Assembly (NCBI GenBank): GCA_002352285.1
Contig: DEIC01000118.1
Location: forward strand, 1,716-30,806
DNA: 29,091 nt
Direction: 5' to 3'
Source: Alphaproteobacteria bacterium UBA2784
GTDB taxonomy: Bacteria > Pseudomonadota > Alphaproteobacteria > Micropepsales > Micropepsaceae
How positions within the stretch are numbered: position 1 is the first letter of the stretch; every line of letters begins with the position of its first letter. The position numbers were made by a program, and so were the translations under genes. Shown one piece after another: positions 1-8,370 of the stretch. The notes beneath the pieces were generated by a model, which was not told the DNA's origin, searched no databases, and saw nothing but the letters and a program-made list of their open reading frames with translations.

Positions 1-45
1 GCCTCCCCCGTTTTTGGGGGAGGCAGATTTGCGCTTCCGCAAATC
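1..45. repeat. Two back-to-back perfect hairpins (probable interspersed palindromic repeat)
   Basis: Bases 1-9 and 16-24 are perfect inverted copies (GCCTCCCCC / GGGGGAGGC) around a six-base loop with a T run. They are followed at once by a second perfect stem at 26-33 / 38-45 (GATTTGCG / CGCAAATC) with a four-base CTTC loop. Two adjacent unrelated hairpins outside any gene resemble the REP/BIME-type elements common between genes in GC-rich proteobacteria. The first hairpin could also act as a transcription terminator for whatever lies to the left. Copy number cannot be judged from this window. Confidence 0.55.
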
Positions 46-94
46 GGTGGGGGGCACCATGGACAAAATCAGTACAGCGTCCCGCAACCCCACC

Positions 95-159
95 GGGCTT
101 GGCTTTCGCTTCGATCAGCCAAACCCTTTACGCTCCGCTCACCCCTTATAGGAAAGGGG
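95..159. repeat. Two further hairpins downstream of gpsA, possible terminator region
   Basis: Bases 95-104 and 117-126 pair at nine of ten positions (GGGCTTGGCT / AGCCAAACCC). Bases 142-147 and 154-159 pair perfectly (CCCCTT / AAGGGG) around a six-base loop. They lie in the 194-base space just past the stop codon of the minus-strand gpsA gene, so one or both may end its transcript, although neither is followed by a clean T run on that strand. Apart from these hairpins and the pair at 1-45, I see nothing coding in 1-194. Confidence 0.4.
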
Positions 160-194
160 AGGCTCAAGGACAGGCATTGAACTCTTCGCCCCCC

Positions 195-1214
195 CTACTC
201 CATTTCCGCGCGCACAGGTCTGGCGGCAAGGAGTTCGGCGGCTTCGCGCGGAGAAAGTTTTCCTTCCAGCACCGCCACCACGGTTTCGGTCAGCGGCATG
301 TCGATGCGGAAGCGTTTGGCCAGACGCCACGCTTCGGGGGCGGCCTTGACGCCCTCCACCACCTGCTGGATTTCGGTGAGCGCCTCGGGCACTGACTTGC
401 CCTGACCCAACAGCAGGCCCATGCGCCGGTTACGCGACTGATTGTCGGTGCAGGTGAGCATCAGATCGCCGAGGCCCGCCAGACCCATCAGTGTTTCCGG
501 GCGGGCGCCAAATTTTTCGGCGAGCCGCCTGATCTCAGCAAGCCCGCGGCAGACCAGCATCGCGCGCGAATTGGCGCCAAAGCCCAAGCCATCTGAAATG
601 CCCGCCGCAATGGCGATGATGTTCTTCACGGCGCCGCCAATTTCGACGCCAGCAATGTCAGTTGCCGTAAAGGCGCGAAAGCCGCCGCCATTGAGGCGCA
701 GCGCAATCGCCTCGGCAAAGGGCGTGTCGATTGACGCAACCGTCACCGCCGTGGGCAGGCCGCGGCCTATTTCTTTGGCGAAGGTCGGCCCGGAAATGAC
801 GGCGACCGAATAGAAGCGGCCCAGTTCACCTGCCACAACCTCGTGCGACAAAAGCCCCGTACCTGGCTCAAATCCCTTGCACGCACACACGATGCCCTGA
901 CCATCGACCAGATAGGGCTTGAGCGCGGCGAGCGTCTGACGCAGCGCAGATGATGGCGTGCCGATCACCAGTACGGGCGCCGCGCGCACTGCCGCCTCAA
1001 GATCATCGGTCACGCTCATCAGATCAGGAAACGGACAGCCCGGCAGATAGAAACTGTTCTCGCGCGCCTCACCCATCGCGGCCATGCGCGTTCCATCGCG
1101 TCCCCACAACAGCGTGCGTGCTCCGCGCCGCGCAAACTGGATGGCGAGCGCGGTACCGAACGAGCCTGCGCCCAGAACCGTGACAGAATCAGGCGGTGCG
1201 TGGAGTGGAGTCAT
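195..1214 (-). CDS. gpsA: NAD(P)-dependent glycerol-3-phosphate dehydrogenase
   Basis: This enzyme reversibly reduces dihydroxyacetone phosphate to sn-glycerol-3-phosphate in the cytoplasm, supplying the backbone for phospholipids. The 339-residue product has the usual family length. It shows the N-terminal Rossmann dinucleotide-binding glycine motif GAGSFG (residues 15-20), the conserved CKG segment around Lys113, and the catalytic GGAVKN segment with Lys197. The helical C-terminal half carries GLAGLGDLMLTCT (about 244-256) and SRNRRMG. The ATG start lies only nine bases after the stop of the upstream acyl-CoA synthetase, which suggests a two-gene operon. Identification is firm because all family signatures are present and in order. 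Confidence 0.96.
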   Translation of the reverse strand: MTPLHAPPDSVTVLGAGSFGTALAIQFARRGARTLLWGRDGTRMAAMGEARENSFYLPGCPFPDLMSVTDDLEAAVRAAPVLVIGTPSSALRQTLAALKPYLVDGQGIVCACKGFEPGTGLLSHEVVAGELGRFYSVAVISGPTFAKEIGRGLPTAVTVASIDTPFAEAIALRLNGGGFRAFTATDIAGVEIGGAVKNIIAIAAGISDGLGFGANSRAMLVCRGLAEIRRLAEKFGARPETLMGLAGLGDLMLTCTDNQSRNRRMGLLLGQGKSVPEALTEIQQVVEGVKAAPEAWRLAKRFRIDMPLTETVVAVLEGKLSPREAAELLAARPVRAEME

Positions 1215-1223
1215 TTCCCAGCC

Positions 1224-2978
<1,755 letters not shown>

Positions 2979-3064
2979 AGCTTGTGGTTATGGTTATGAG
3001 CGGCATTAGACGTGGCAGCAGGGCGCTTTGCATAGGGGCTTCATGTGTGGTTCATGTTCGCCCG

Positions 3065-3099
3065 CCGACTGATACAGATTATCATGTTGAATCAGTCGG
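3065..3099. promoter_or_regulatory. Perfect 9-bp inverted repeat overlapping a promoter
   Basis: CCGACTGAT at 3065-3073 is repeated in perfect inversion as ATCAGTCGG at 3091-3099, with a 17-base spacer. The right arm covers the end of the predicted -35 box of the gene at 3244. It could be an operator for an unidentified regulator. Because it lies upstream of the predicted transcription start, a DNA-level role is more likely than an RNA hairpin. Confidence 0.45.
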
Positions 3100-3114
3100 T
3101 TACGCAAGGATAAT
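3087..3114 (+). promoter_or_regulatory. Predicted sigma-70-type promoter for the small secreted protein gene
   Basis: TTGAAT (3087-3092) and GATAAT (3109-3114) are separated by 16 bases, each close to the housekeeping consensus in otherwise GC-rich DNA. The predicted transcript would start near 3121, giving a 5' leader of about 120 bases before the ATG at 3244. This is read by eye only. Confidence 0.5.
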
Positions 3115-3168
3115 TGCGGGGAATGCCTTGTGGAAACCCCGCACGCCCGGCTATAACCGCGTCCGGAG

Positions 3169-3223
3169 TGCAGATGGTCTGCAATTCCATCGCGGGGATC
3201 CGGCAGCCCAACTTCAGGCTGCC
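3169..3223 (+). other. Hairpin-rich 5' leader of the small secreted protein gene
   Basis: Two perfect stem-loops lie in the predicted untranslated leader: TGCAGA / TCTGCA with a three-base loop (3169-3183), and GGCAGCC / GGCTGCC with an eight-base loop (3202-3223). The second ends 20 bases before the start codon, just ahead of the ribosome-binding GGGGAG. CCCCGC at 3137-3142 could also pair with GCGGGG at 3192-3197. I do not recognise a known riboswitch. Together with the promoter this fills the 265 bases between the divergent genes (2979-3243). Confidence 0.35.
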
Positions 3224-3243
3224 TCCGTTATCAGGGGAGTTCC

Positions 3244-3588
3244 ATGTTCAAGACTTTCGGCCGCGCCGCGGCCACGCTTGCGTTTGCTGCTTCGGCGCTT
3301 TTCCTGGCGGGCACGGCTTCGGCCGAAGACCGCCACGTGATGGTGACGAACGGCACGTCCTATGTGCTCGTGCAGTTCTATGCATCGAACGCCGGCACGA
3401 TGAGCTGGGAAGAAGACATTCTGGGCGTTGACGTGCTGATGCCCGGTGAGCAGGTGATGATCAACATCGACGATGGCACCGGCGCGTGCATCTTCGACTT
3501 CAAGGGCGTCTTTGACGACGGCGATGAAGTGATCAACTACGGCATCGACGTGTGCTCGGTGACCGACTACGTGTTCTACGAGAACTGA
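3244..3588 (+). CDS. Small secreted (periplasmic) protein of unknown function
   Basis: A 114-residue protein with a clear Sec signal peptide: charged start, hydrophobic stretch and an ASA-ED cleavage site after residue 27. The mature part is about 87 residues, acidic, beta-rich in appearance, and has two cysteines (82 and 104) that could form a disulfide. The central IDDGTG and FDFKGVFDDG segments look like a conserved core shared with short uncharacterised alphaproteobacterial exported proteins, but I cannot assign a function. The start is supported by GGGGAG seven bases upstream. The gene has its own promoter, a structured leader and a downstream terminator, so it is probably a single-gene unit. 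Confidence 0.8.
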   Translation: MFKTFGRAAATLAFAASALFLAGTASAEDRHVMVTNGTSYVLVQFYASNAGTMSWEEDILGVDVLMPGEQVMINIDDGTGACIFDFKGVFDDGDEVINYGIDVCSVTDYVFYEN

Positions 3589-3627
3589 TCATCTGATCAT
3601 TCAGGTGACGTGAATGCGTGACGAGAC

Positions 3628-3664
3628 GGCGGCAGGGCGCTATCCTTGCCGCCGCTTTCTTTTG
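3628..3664 (+). terminator. Rho-independent terminator
   Basis: GGCGGCAGG (3628-3636) pairs with CCTTGCCGCC (3644-3653) with a single bulged base, and a pyrimidine run with four final Ts follows. It ends the transcript of the small secreted protein gene and lies just before the start of the DUF3297 gene. Confidence 0.7.
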
Positions 3665-3681
3665 AGATGACGGAACGAGCG

Positions 3682-3948
3682 ATGAGCGAGACACCAGCCG
3701 ACCAAACGCCCGAAGCCCTGCCCGACCGGCTTTCAACCGACCCCAAAAGCCCCTTCTATAACGAGAAGCTGCTGGAGCGCGGCGTTGGCGTCCTGTTCAA
3801 GGGCGTTGAGAAAACCAATGTCCATGAATATTGCGTGAGCGAAGGCTGGGTGCGGCTGGTTGCTGGCAATGCACTGGACCGCAAGGGAAATCCCATCACC
3901 ATCAAGCTTTCCGGCAAGGTCGAGGTGTTTCTGAAGCAACAGGGTTAA
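3682..3948 (+). CDS. DUF3297 family protein
   Basis: An 88-residue soluble protein matching the DUF3297 family by its overall pattern: the DPKSPFYNEKLLERGVGVLF opening, then VHEYCVSEGWVRL and a C-terminal KLSGKVEVFL. The family is widespread in proteobacteria and has no known function. The ATG at 3682 is chosen over an in-frame ATG at 3646 because the longer version would begin inside the terminator stem and because homologues, from memory, begin close to MSE. There is no signal peptide or membrane segment. A seven-base hairpin follows the stop codon. Confidence 0.85.
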   Translation: MSETPADQTPEALPDRLSTDPKSPFYNEKLLERGVGVLFKGVEKTNVHEYCVSEGWVRLVAGNALDRKGNPITIKLSGKVEVFLKQQG

Positions 3949-3973
3949 GCCTCAATCCTGCTTGAGTTGAGGC
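3949..3973 (+). terminator. Hairpin after the DUF3297 gene, possible terminator
   Basis: GCCTCAA (3949-3955) and TTGAGGC (3967-3973) are perfect inverted copies with an 11-base loop, starting right after the stop codon. No T run follows, so it may be an RNA-stabilising hairpin or a factor-dependent stop instead. Confidence 0.4.
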
Positions 3974-4012
3974 CGGGCAGGTGCTTGCATACCGCTTCAT
4001 CCGGGGGGTGAC

Positions 4013-5020
4013 ATGCAGCATGGTTTGCGGCTCTTGCGTATCTTGAGCGCTTCGGCGATGGCGGCCCTTCTTGCCGTCTTGCCCCTGCCCGCGCATGCCG
4101 AGACGTCGCCCGGCACCGCAAGCTGGACCATCCGCAAGGACCATTGGGATCAGGCCGATGAAGACGGCTTTGGCCGTTTCGTCACCGCCATTGGCGAAAG
4201 CACCTGCGCCGACCCCGGTGCGTGTTTTGAGAGCGCGGCCAATCCCTGGCGTCATACCGACCCGCCCAATTTTTCGGTGGATGGCGACTGCGCCGACTTC
4301 ATCTATCAGCTGCGCGCCTATTACGCGTGGAAGAACGGCCTGCCCTTTTCATTTGCCATCTACATGATGCCGCTGGGCGGACAGAATGCGTGGCTGGAGG
4401 ATCGCCGCTTCACCAGGCACGGCAACATGGTGATCGGCCGGTTGCAGCTTCAGTGGCAGACATCGACCGATCCGGTGCAGCTGTTCAAGTCGATCCGGCA
4501 CACGGTTTCAACCGCCATGTTCCGTACCGACAGCGCCTATGACCACGGCTTTAATGCCAGCGACTTCTATTCGCCGCGCATCGACCGCACCGGCATCCGC
4601 CCCGGTACTGTTGTCTATGACATCAATGGCCACGTCTATTACGTCTATAAAATCACGCCAGACGGCAAGATCCATCTGCTCGATTCCAATCCTGACCGGC
4701 GCGTGACGCGCACGGTGTTCGGGCGCCACGTGCCGCACAATGCGCCGTTTCTGGGCGCAGGCTTCATGAATTTCCGGCCGATCCGGCTTGTCGATTACGC
4801 GGCAGGGCCCGGCGGCGCGCTGGTGGGCGGGCGCTTTGAACTCGCCCGCAACAACCAGATTGCAGACTATTCCGGCGAACAGTTCTTCGGCACGGAGGAG
4901 AATCCGTCACGCGACTGGACGAAGGCCCGCTACATTGTGGGTGGTGCGGAGATGAAATATTTCGATTTCGTCGCCGCGCGCATGGCGCCGCCGCAGGCGC
5001 AGGCTGCCGCCACCGATTAG
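4013..5020 (+). CDS. Secreted protein with papain/NlpC-like Cys-His-Asp pattern
   Basis: A 335-residue protein with a Sec signal peptide (cleavage near AHA-ET, residue 29), so it should act in the periplasm or outside. The segment SVDGDCADFIYQL places Cys93 at the head of a helix. GTVVYDINGHVYYVY places His207 in a beta strand and HLLDSNPD gives Asp224. This Cys, then His, then Asp/Asn order is typical of the papain-like NlpC/P60 and transglutaminase-like folds, which usually cut or modify peptides, including peptidoglycan stems. Cys65 and Cys71 could form a disulfide. I do not recognise a named family, so catalysis is inference. GGGGGG upstream of the ATG is a plausible ribosome-binding site. 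Its stop codon overlaps the stop of the convergent GIY-YIG gene. Confidence 0.7.
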   Translation: MQHGLRLLRILSASAMAALLAVLPLPAHAETSPGTASWTIRKDHWDQADEDGFGRFVTAIGESTCADPGACFESAANPWRHTDPPNFSVDGDCADFIYQLRAYYAWKNGLPFSFAIYMMPLGGQNAWLEDRRFTRHGNMVIGRLQLQWQTSTDPVQLFKSIRHTVSTAMFRTDSAYDHGFNASDFYSPRIDRTGIRPGTVVYDINGHVYYVYKITPDGKIHLLDSNPDRRVTRTVFGRHVPHNAPFLGAGFMNFRPIRLVDYAAGPGGALVGGRFELARNNQIADYSGEQFFGTEENPSRDWTKARYIVGGAEMKYFDFVAARMAPPQAQAAATD

Positions 5021-5280
5021 AGGCGGCGCTGCACAAAGCCCGCCAGAAGCGTTTTGCGCAGCTTGCGGTCGCGCTTCAGATGCCACTCGCGGCGCATGGC
5101 AAGAATGCGGGTACGGAATTTTTCGACATGAACGATCTGCCAGTGCCGCCCCTTTGTTGAGCGCGCGCCGCGCCCCGCATTATGCGCGGCAAGGCGCTTT
5201 TCCACATCCAGCGTCCAGCCGACATAGGTGCGCGGCCCCCCCTTGCCGTCTGACGCCAGCACATAGACGAAAGATGGCAT
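5017..5280 (-). CDS. GIY-YIG domain protein (UPF0213/YhbQ-like)
   Basis: An 87-residue single-domain protein with the hallmarks of the compact GIY-YIG nuclease fold: VYV (residues 5-7) and YVG (19-21) in place of GIY and YIG, then a conserved Arg and HN-x-G-x-GA-x-ST segment, and a C-terminal REWHLKR with the metal-binding Glu. Members may cut DNA, but the short stand-alone forms are poorly characterised. Its ATG shares one base with the stop codon of the upstream ATP-grasp/M32 gene, so translation is probably coupled. The downstream end overlaps the convergent gene by a few bases. Confidence 0.9.
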   Translation of the reverse strand: MPSFVYVLASDGKGGPRTYVGWTLDVEKRLAAHNAGRGARSTKGRHWQIVHVEKFRTRILAMRREWHLKRDRKLRKTLLAGFVQRRL

Positions 5281-8264
5281 CAGATGAGCTTGCGCGCGGA
5301 AAGATGGCGCAGGAAGGCGCCTGAATCGAGCGCGCTGCCCGTTACCTTCTCCATGATCTCGCCTGAGGTCATGCGGTCACCTACCTCGTGCACGTTTTTG
5401 CGCAGGAAGGTGAGGATGCCGCCAAAATTGCCGCCTGCGACCTCGCCATCGAGGTTCGCCTGCTTTGCATAGGTCTCGGCAAGCTGGGCAGCGAAAATCG
5501 ACCCGACCGTATAGGTCGGGAAATAGCCGAACATGCCCGACGGCCAGTGACCATCCTGCAGCACGCCGTCGCGCGGATTTTCCGGCATCAGGCCCAGATA
5601 GGCATTCATGCGTTCGGCAAAGAGGCCCTCAAGGTCTTTCACTTCCAGCGCACCGGTCATCAGCGCGGTTTCAAGTTCGACGCGCAGCGCGATGTGCAGA
5701 TGATAGCTCACCTCGTCGGCATGGCTGCGGATGAGGCTGGGCCGCACGCGATTGACATGCGCGTGGATCATCTCCGGCGAGAGGCCGCGCATGGATGCGC
5801 CAAAGTGCTTTTCCATCAAGGGAAAGGCGAAATTCCAGAACGCCAGAGAGCGGCCAATATGGTTCTCGTAAAGCCGCGCCAGCCCCTCGTGCAGCGCCAT
5901 GCCAGGCGCACCTGCCAGCAGCGTGCCGCGATCAGCCACCGCATAGCCCTGATCGTAGAGGGCATGACCGCCCTCATGCAATGTCAGGAGCACGGTGCGC
6001 GAGGGATCATGCTGCGACGCGCGGATCGACATGCGGATGTCATCATGGCCCAGCGCGGAGGTTCCGGGGTGGGTTGCCTTGTCGAGCCGCCCGCGCGTGA
6101 AATCAAATCCGATATGATTGAGAAGGTCGCGCGCCAGATCCCATTGCGCGGGCACCGGAAAGCTGCGCCCTGCAAAAATGTCGGCAGGCCTGTCGCGCTC
6201 GTTGCGGGCGGCGGCCTCGCGCACGGCGGGGGCCAGTCTGGCGATGATCTGCTCACGCAAAGGTTCAAGCCGGTGACGCGTCAGGCCCGGCTCATATTCC
6301 TCCATCATCACATTATAGGGGTGCGTGTCGGGATCGGCAGCCTTGGCCAGTTCGCGCGCCAGGCGCACGGTTTCCGAAAGCGGGCCCACGAGGATCGCGG
6401 CATCACCAGCCTCGCGCGCCTCTTCCCACGCGCCTTGTGAGGCCGAGCAGGCCTGCGCAAAGTCACGCACCAGATCTTCGGGCAGCGACATTTCACCGTT
6501 GCGCAGATCGCGCAAAAGCTCGAGTTCGCGCGCCAGATTGGCGTCGCCTTCCGGGACTTCGGCGGCGGCATCTTCGATAAGGTCGCCCATGGCATCCGAC
6601 GTGAGAAGCGAATGGCGGAGCGTTTCAAGGGCGGCGCGCTGGGCGCCACGTTCATCGCGGCCCTCATCGGGCAAAGCGGTTTCCTCGTCCCACTCCAGAA
6701 CGGCGATGGCATGGTCGAGGTTCTGCAACTGCGCGATTTTTCCGCGCAACGCCACAAGATTGCCATCCGGCCGTTCGCGCGAACGCTTCGGCGCCTTCAA
6801 CCCCGACGGCGCACTTGAAACCAGAACGGCCGCCATACCGCCATGCTGGGCGACATTGACGACCTGCTTCTGCGAGACGCGGCACATGATGCCGAGGCCA
6901 TTATCGGTTGGCGCAAAGCCCATCACCACATAATAGGGCTCGTGAAAGACGCGGCCCTTGTCGCCTGCCACCGGAAAGTCGGCCACCGGCAAGCGCGTTG
7001 CCTTTTGCACGACCCACGAGAGGTCAGGATCATTTTCATTGGCCAGCGCTTCGTTGATGACGCGGTCCCAATCGGCCTGACTGGTTGCCGCCCCGATGGT
7101 AACGCCCTCACCGCCATAGGCGCGGTTGGGCTTCATCACCAGCTCTTCGCGATGGGTGCGTACGAATTCCGGCAGGTCGCCCGTTACGTTGTGCGGCAGC
7201 GCCGTGTTGGTGGCGCGGATCGTGCGCGTCCACAGCACATGGCGGCGGAACATGCGGCATTCCTCGGCGCTGAAATGGGCGCCGGCAATCTCCGGGTCGG
7301 TCAGCACTTCCCAGCAGCTCTTGTGATCAAAGTCGCCGGTCATGGAGGAGATGATGCGGTTTTCGCGGAAAAGGAGGCGCATGGCGTCGAGCTTCTTGCC
7401 CTCCTCTGCCTCCAGCTCGATCAGATCGCGGGTTTCATAGTCGCGATAGGCAACGTCGATTTCCTGATCCTCATAGAAGACGGCGCCGTTCTTGACATAA
7501 AGCTCGGCGGGATCGGCGTGCACGATGGTGAGGCCATGCCGTTCGGCCAGCAATTTGGCCAGCACTGCCTGCTCGTTGATGCCGTCTTCGGCATATTTCG
7601 GCTCGACAAACGCAAGCCGGCATTGCGGGCGGCCCAGCGCGCGTGAATGGTCGATCAGGGCCTGCAGGAAGAGATCACGCTGATCGCGCGGCAGTTCGAT
7701 TTCCAGATCGGGGTCATGGCTGACAAGCGTTGGCACGATGTCGCGCATCACCAGCTGCTCGCACAAAGGCGAATAGGAGATGCCGCCGACGCCGGACAGA
7801 TTGGCCTCCATGAAATGGAGCGAGTCCTGCCAGGCCGAGGCAGCAAAGTCGCACACAGCGTCCAGCCGCCCATAGACCGGGTTGAGGCGCTGATGCAGCG
7901 CCGTCCAGTGCGTGCGCAGCCATTCATCCTCGCCTTGCGTGATTGCAAGAATGCGGCGCACAGCGGGATTTGAGAGGTAGAGACCCGGCAGGCGCTTCAG
8001 CGTTTCGGTCAGCTGCAGGCAGACATGGTGCACATAGGCGAGCTGCTCCTTCATCGCCAGAAGCGGGCGCAATTTGATCGGGATCGCTTCGAATTTACCA
8101 TCCCGCTCGTACACCAGCTCGTTTGCCAGCGCGTCCTCGTGCAGCCGCCGCGCAATCCGGGCGAAGGTGCGGTCGGAGACATGGTGGGCGGCGCGCAACA
8201 CCCGGTTGTCCAAAGCGGCGCCGGCAAGCCCCAAGGCCTCACTTGGACTGACAATCGAGGTCAT
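5280..8264 (-). CDS. Fusion protein: circularly permuted ATP-grasp ligase-like module plus M32 carboxypeptidase
   Basis: A 994-residue cytosolic protein with two whole enzymes. Residues about 1-490 resemble circularly permuted ATP-grasp proteins of the glutathionylspermidine-synthase type: YRDYETRDLIELE (273-285), MKPNRAYGGEGVTIG (377-391, probable nucleotide-binding Lys378), WVVQ (417-420) and NVAQHGGM near 470. Such folds join a carboxylate to an amine using ATP. Residues about 502-994 are a full-length M32 metallocarboxypeptidase with zinc motif HEGGH (763-767), third ligand in HEGLAR (792-797), RPSLIRSHADEVSYHLH and LQDGHWPSGMFGYFPTY. The conserved 'RVEADE' of M32 reads RSHADE here. The start at 8264 is preferred over 8312 because AAGGAACAGGAA precedes it. 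The frame is continuous, so this is a real fusion or a sequencing-fused pair; no frameshift signature is seen. It lies directly upstream of, and is coupled to, the GIY-YIG gene. Confidence 0.9.
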   Translation of the reverse strand: MTSIVSPSEALGLAGAALDNRVLRAAHHVSDRTFARIARRLHEDALANELVYERDGKFEAIPIKLRPLLAMKEQLAYVHHVCLQLTETLKRLPGLYLSNPAVRRILAITQGEDEWLRTHWTALHQRLNPVYGRLDAVCDFAASAWQDSLHFMEANLSGVGGISYSPLCEQLVMRDIVPTLVSHDPDLEIELPRDQRDLFLQALIDHSRALGRPQCRLAFVEPKYAEDGINEQAVLAKLLAERHGLTIVHADPAELYVKNGAVFYEDQEIDVAYRDYETRDLIELEAEEGKKLDAMRLLFRENRIISSMTGDFDHKSCWEVLTDPEIAGAHFSAEECRMFRRHVLWTRTIRATNTALPHNVTGDLPEFVRTHREELVMKPNRAYGGEGVTIGAATSQADWDRVINEALANENDPDLSWVVQKATRLPVADFPVAGDKGRVFHEPYYVVMGFAPTDNGLGIMCRVSQKQVVNVAQHGGMAAVLVSSAPSGLKAPKRSRERPDGNLVALRGKIAQLQNLDHAIAVLEWDEETALPDEGRDERGAQRAALETLRHSLLTSDAMGDLIEDAAAEVPEGDANLARELELLRDLRNGEMSLPEDLVRDFAQACSASQGAWEEAREAGDAAILVGPLSETVRLARELAKAADPDTHPYNVMMEEYEPGLTRHRLEPLREQIIARLAPAVREAAARNERDRPADIFAGRSFPVPAQWDLARDLLNHIGFDFTRGRLDKATHPGTSALGHDDIRMSIRASQHDPSRTVLLTLHEGGHALYDQGYAVADRGTLLAGAPGMALHEGLARLYENHIGRSLAFWNFAFPLMEKHFGASMRGLSPEMIHAHVNRVRPSLIRSHADEVSYHLHIALRVELETALMTGALEVKDLEGLFAERMNAYLGLMPENPRDGVLQDGHWPSGMFGYFPTYTVGSIFAAQLAETYAKQANLDGEVAGGNFGGILTFLRKNVHEVGDRMTSGEIMEKVTGSALDSGAFLRHLSARKLI

Positions 8265-8287
8265 TTCCTGTTCCTTCTGGCGCCGGA

Positions 8288-8304
8288 TTCCGGAATATAT
8301 TCCG
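8288..8304. promoter_or_regulatory. Overlapping perfect palindromes between divergent genes
   Basis: CGGAATATATTCCG (8291-8304) is a perfect 14-bp palindrome, and TTCCGGAA (8288-8295) is a perfect 8-bp palindrome overlapping its left side. This gives alternating TTCC/GGAA half-sites. It lies in the 106-base gap between the starts of the ATP-grasp/M32 gene and the RND exporter, and is the only AT-rich patch there. It could be a shared operator or promoter core. Confidence 0.45.
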
Positions 8305-8370
8305 ACTCGCATGGGTTGCCCCGGCTTTCAAGGGGCGGTGCGGCTCTCGTGCCTCTGGGGGGAGGATTTC

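Noticed and set aside
3586..3599. Tandem TGATCA palindromes as a terminator
   Set aside because: Two six-base units with a two-base gap give only a weak stem and no T run; the stronger hairpin with a T tract at 3628-3664 explains termination better.
5388..6440. 350-codon open frame on the plus strand
   Set aside because: Antisense to the M32 carboxypeptidase domain, whose zinc motifs fix the real frame.
8074..8370. N-terminal extension of the RND exporter by 99 codons
   Set aside because: It runs antisense into the neighbouring fusion gene and lacks membrane-protein character, while the ATG at 8371 has a strong ribosome-binding site directly ahead of a signal-anchor helix.
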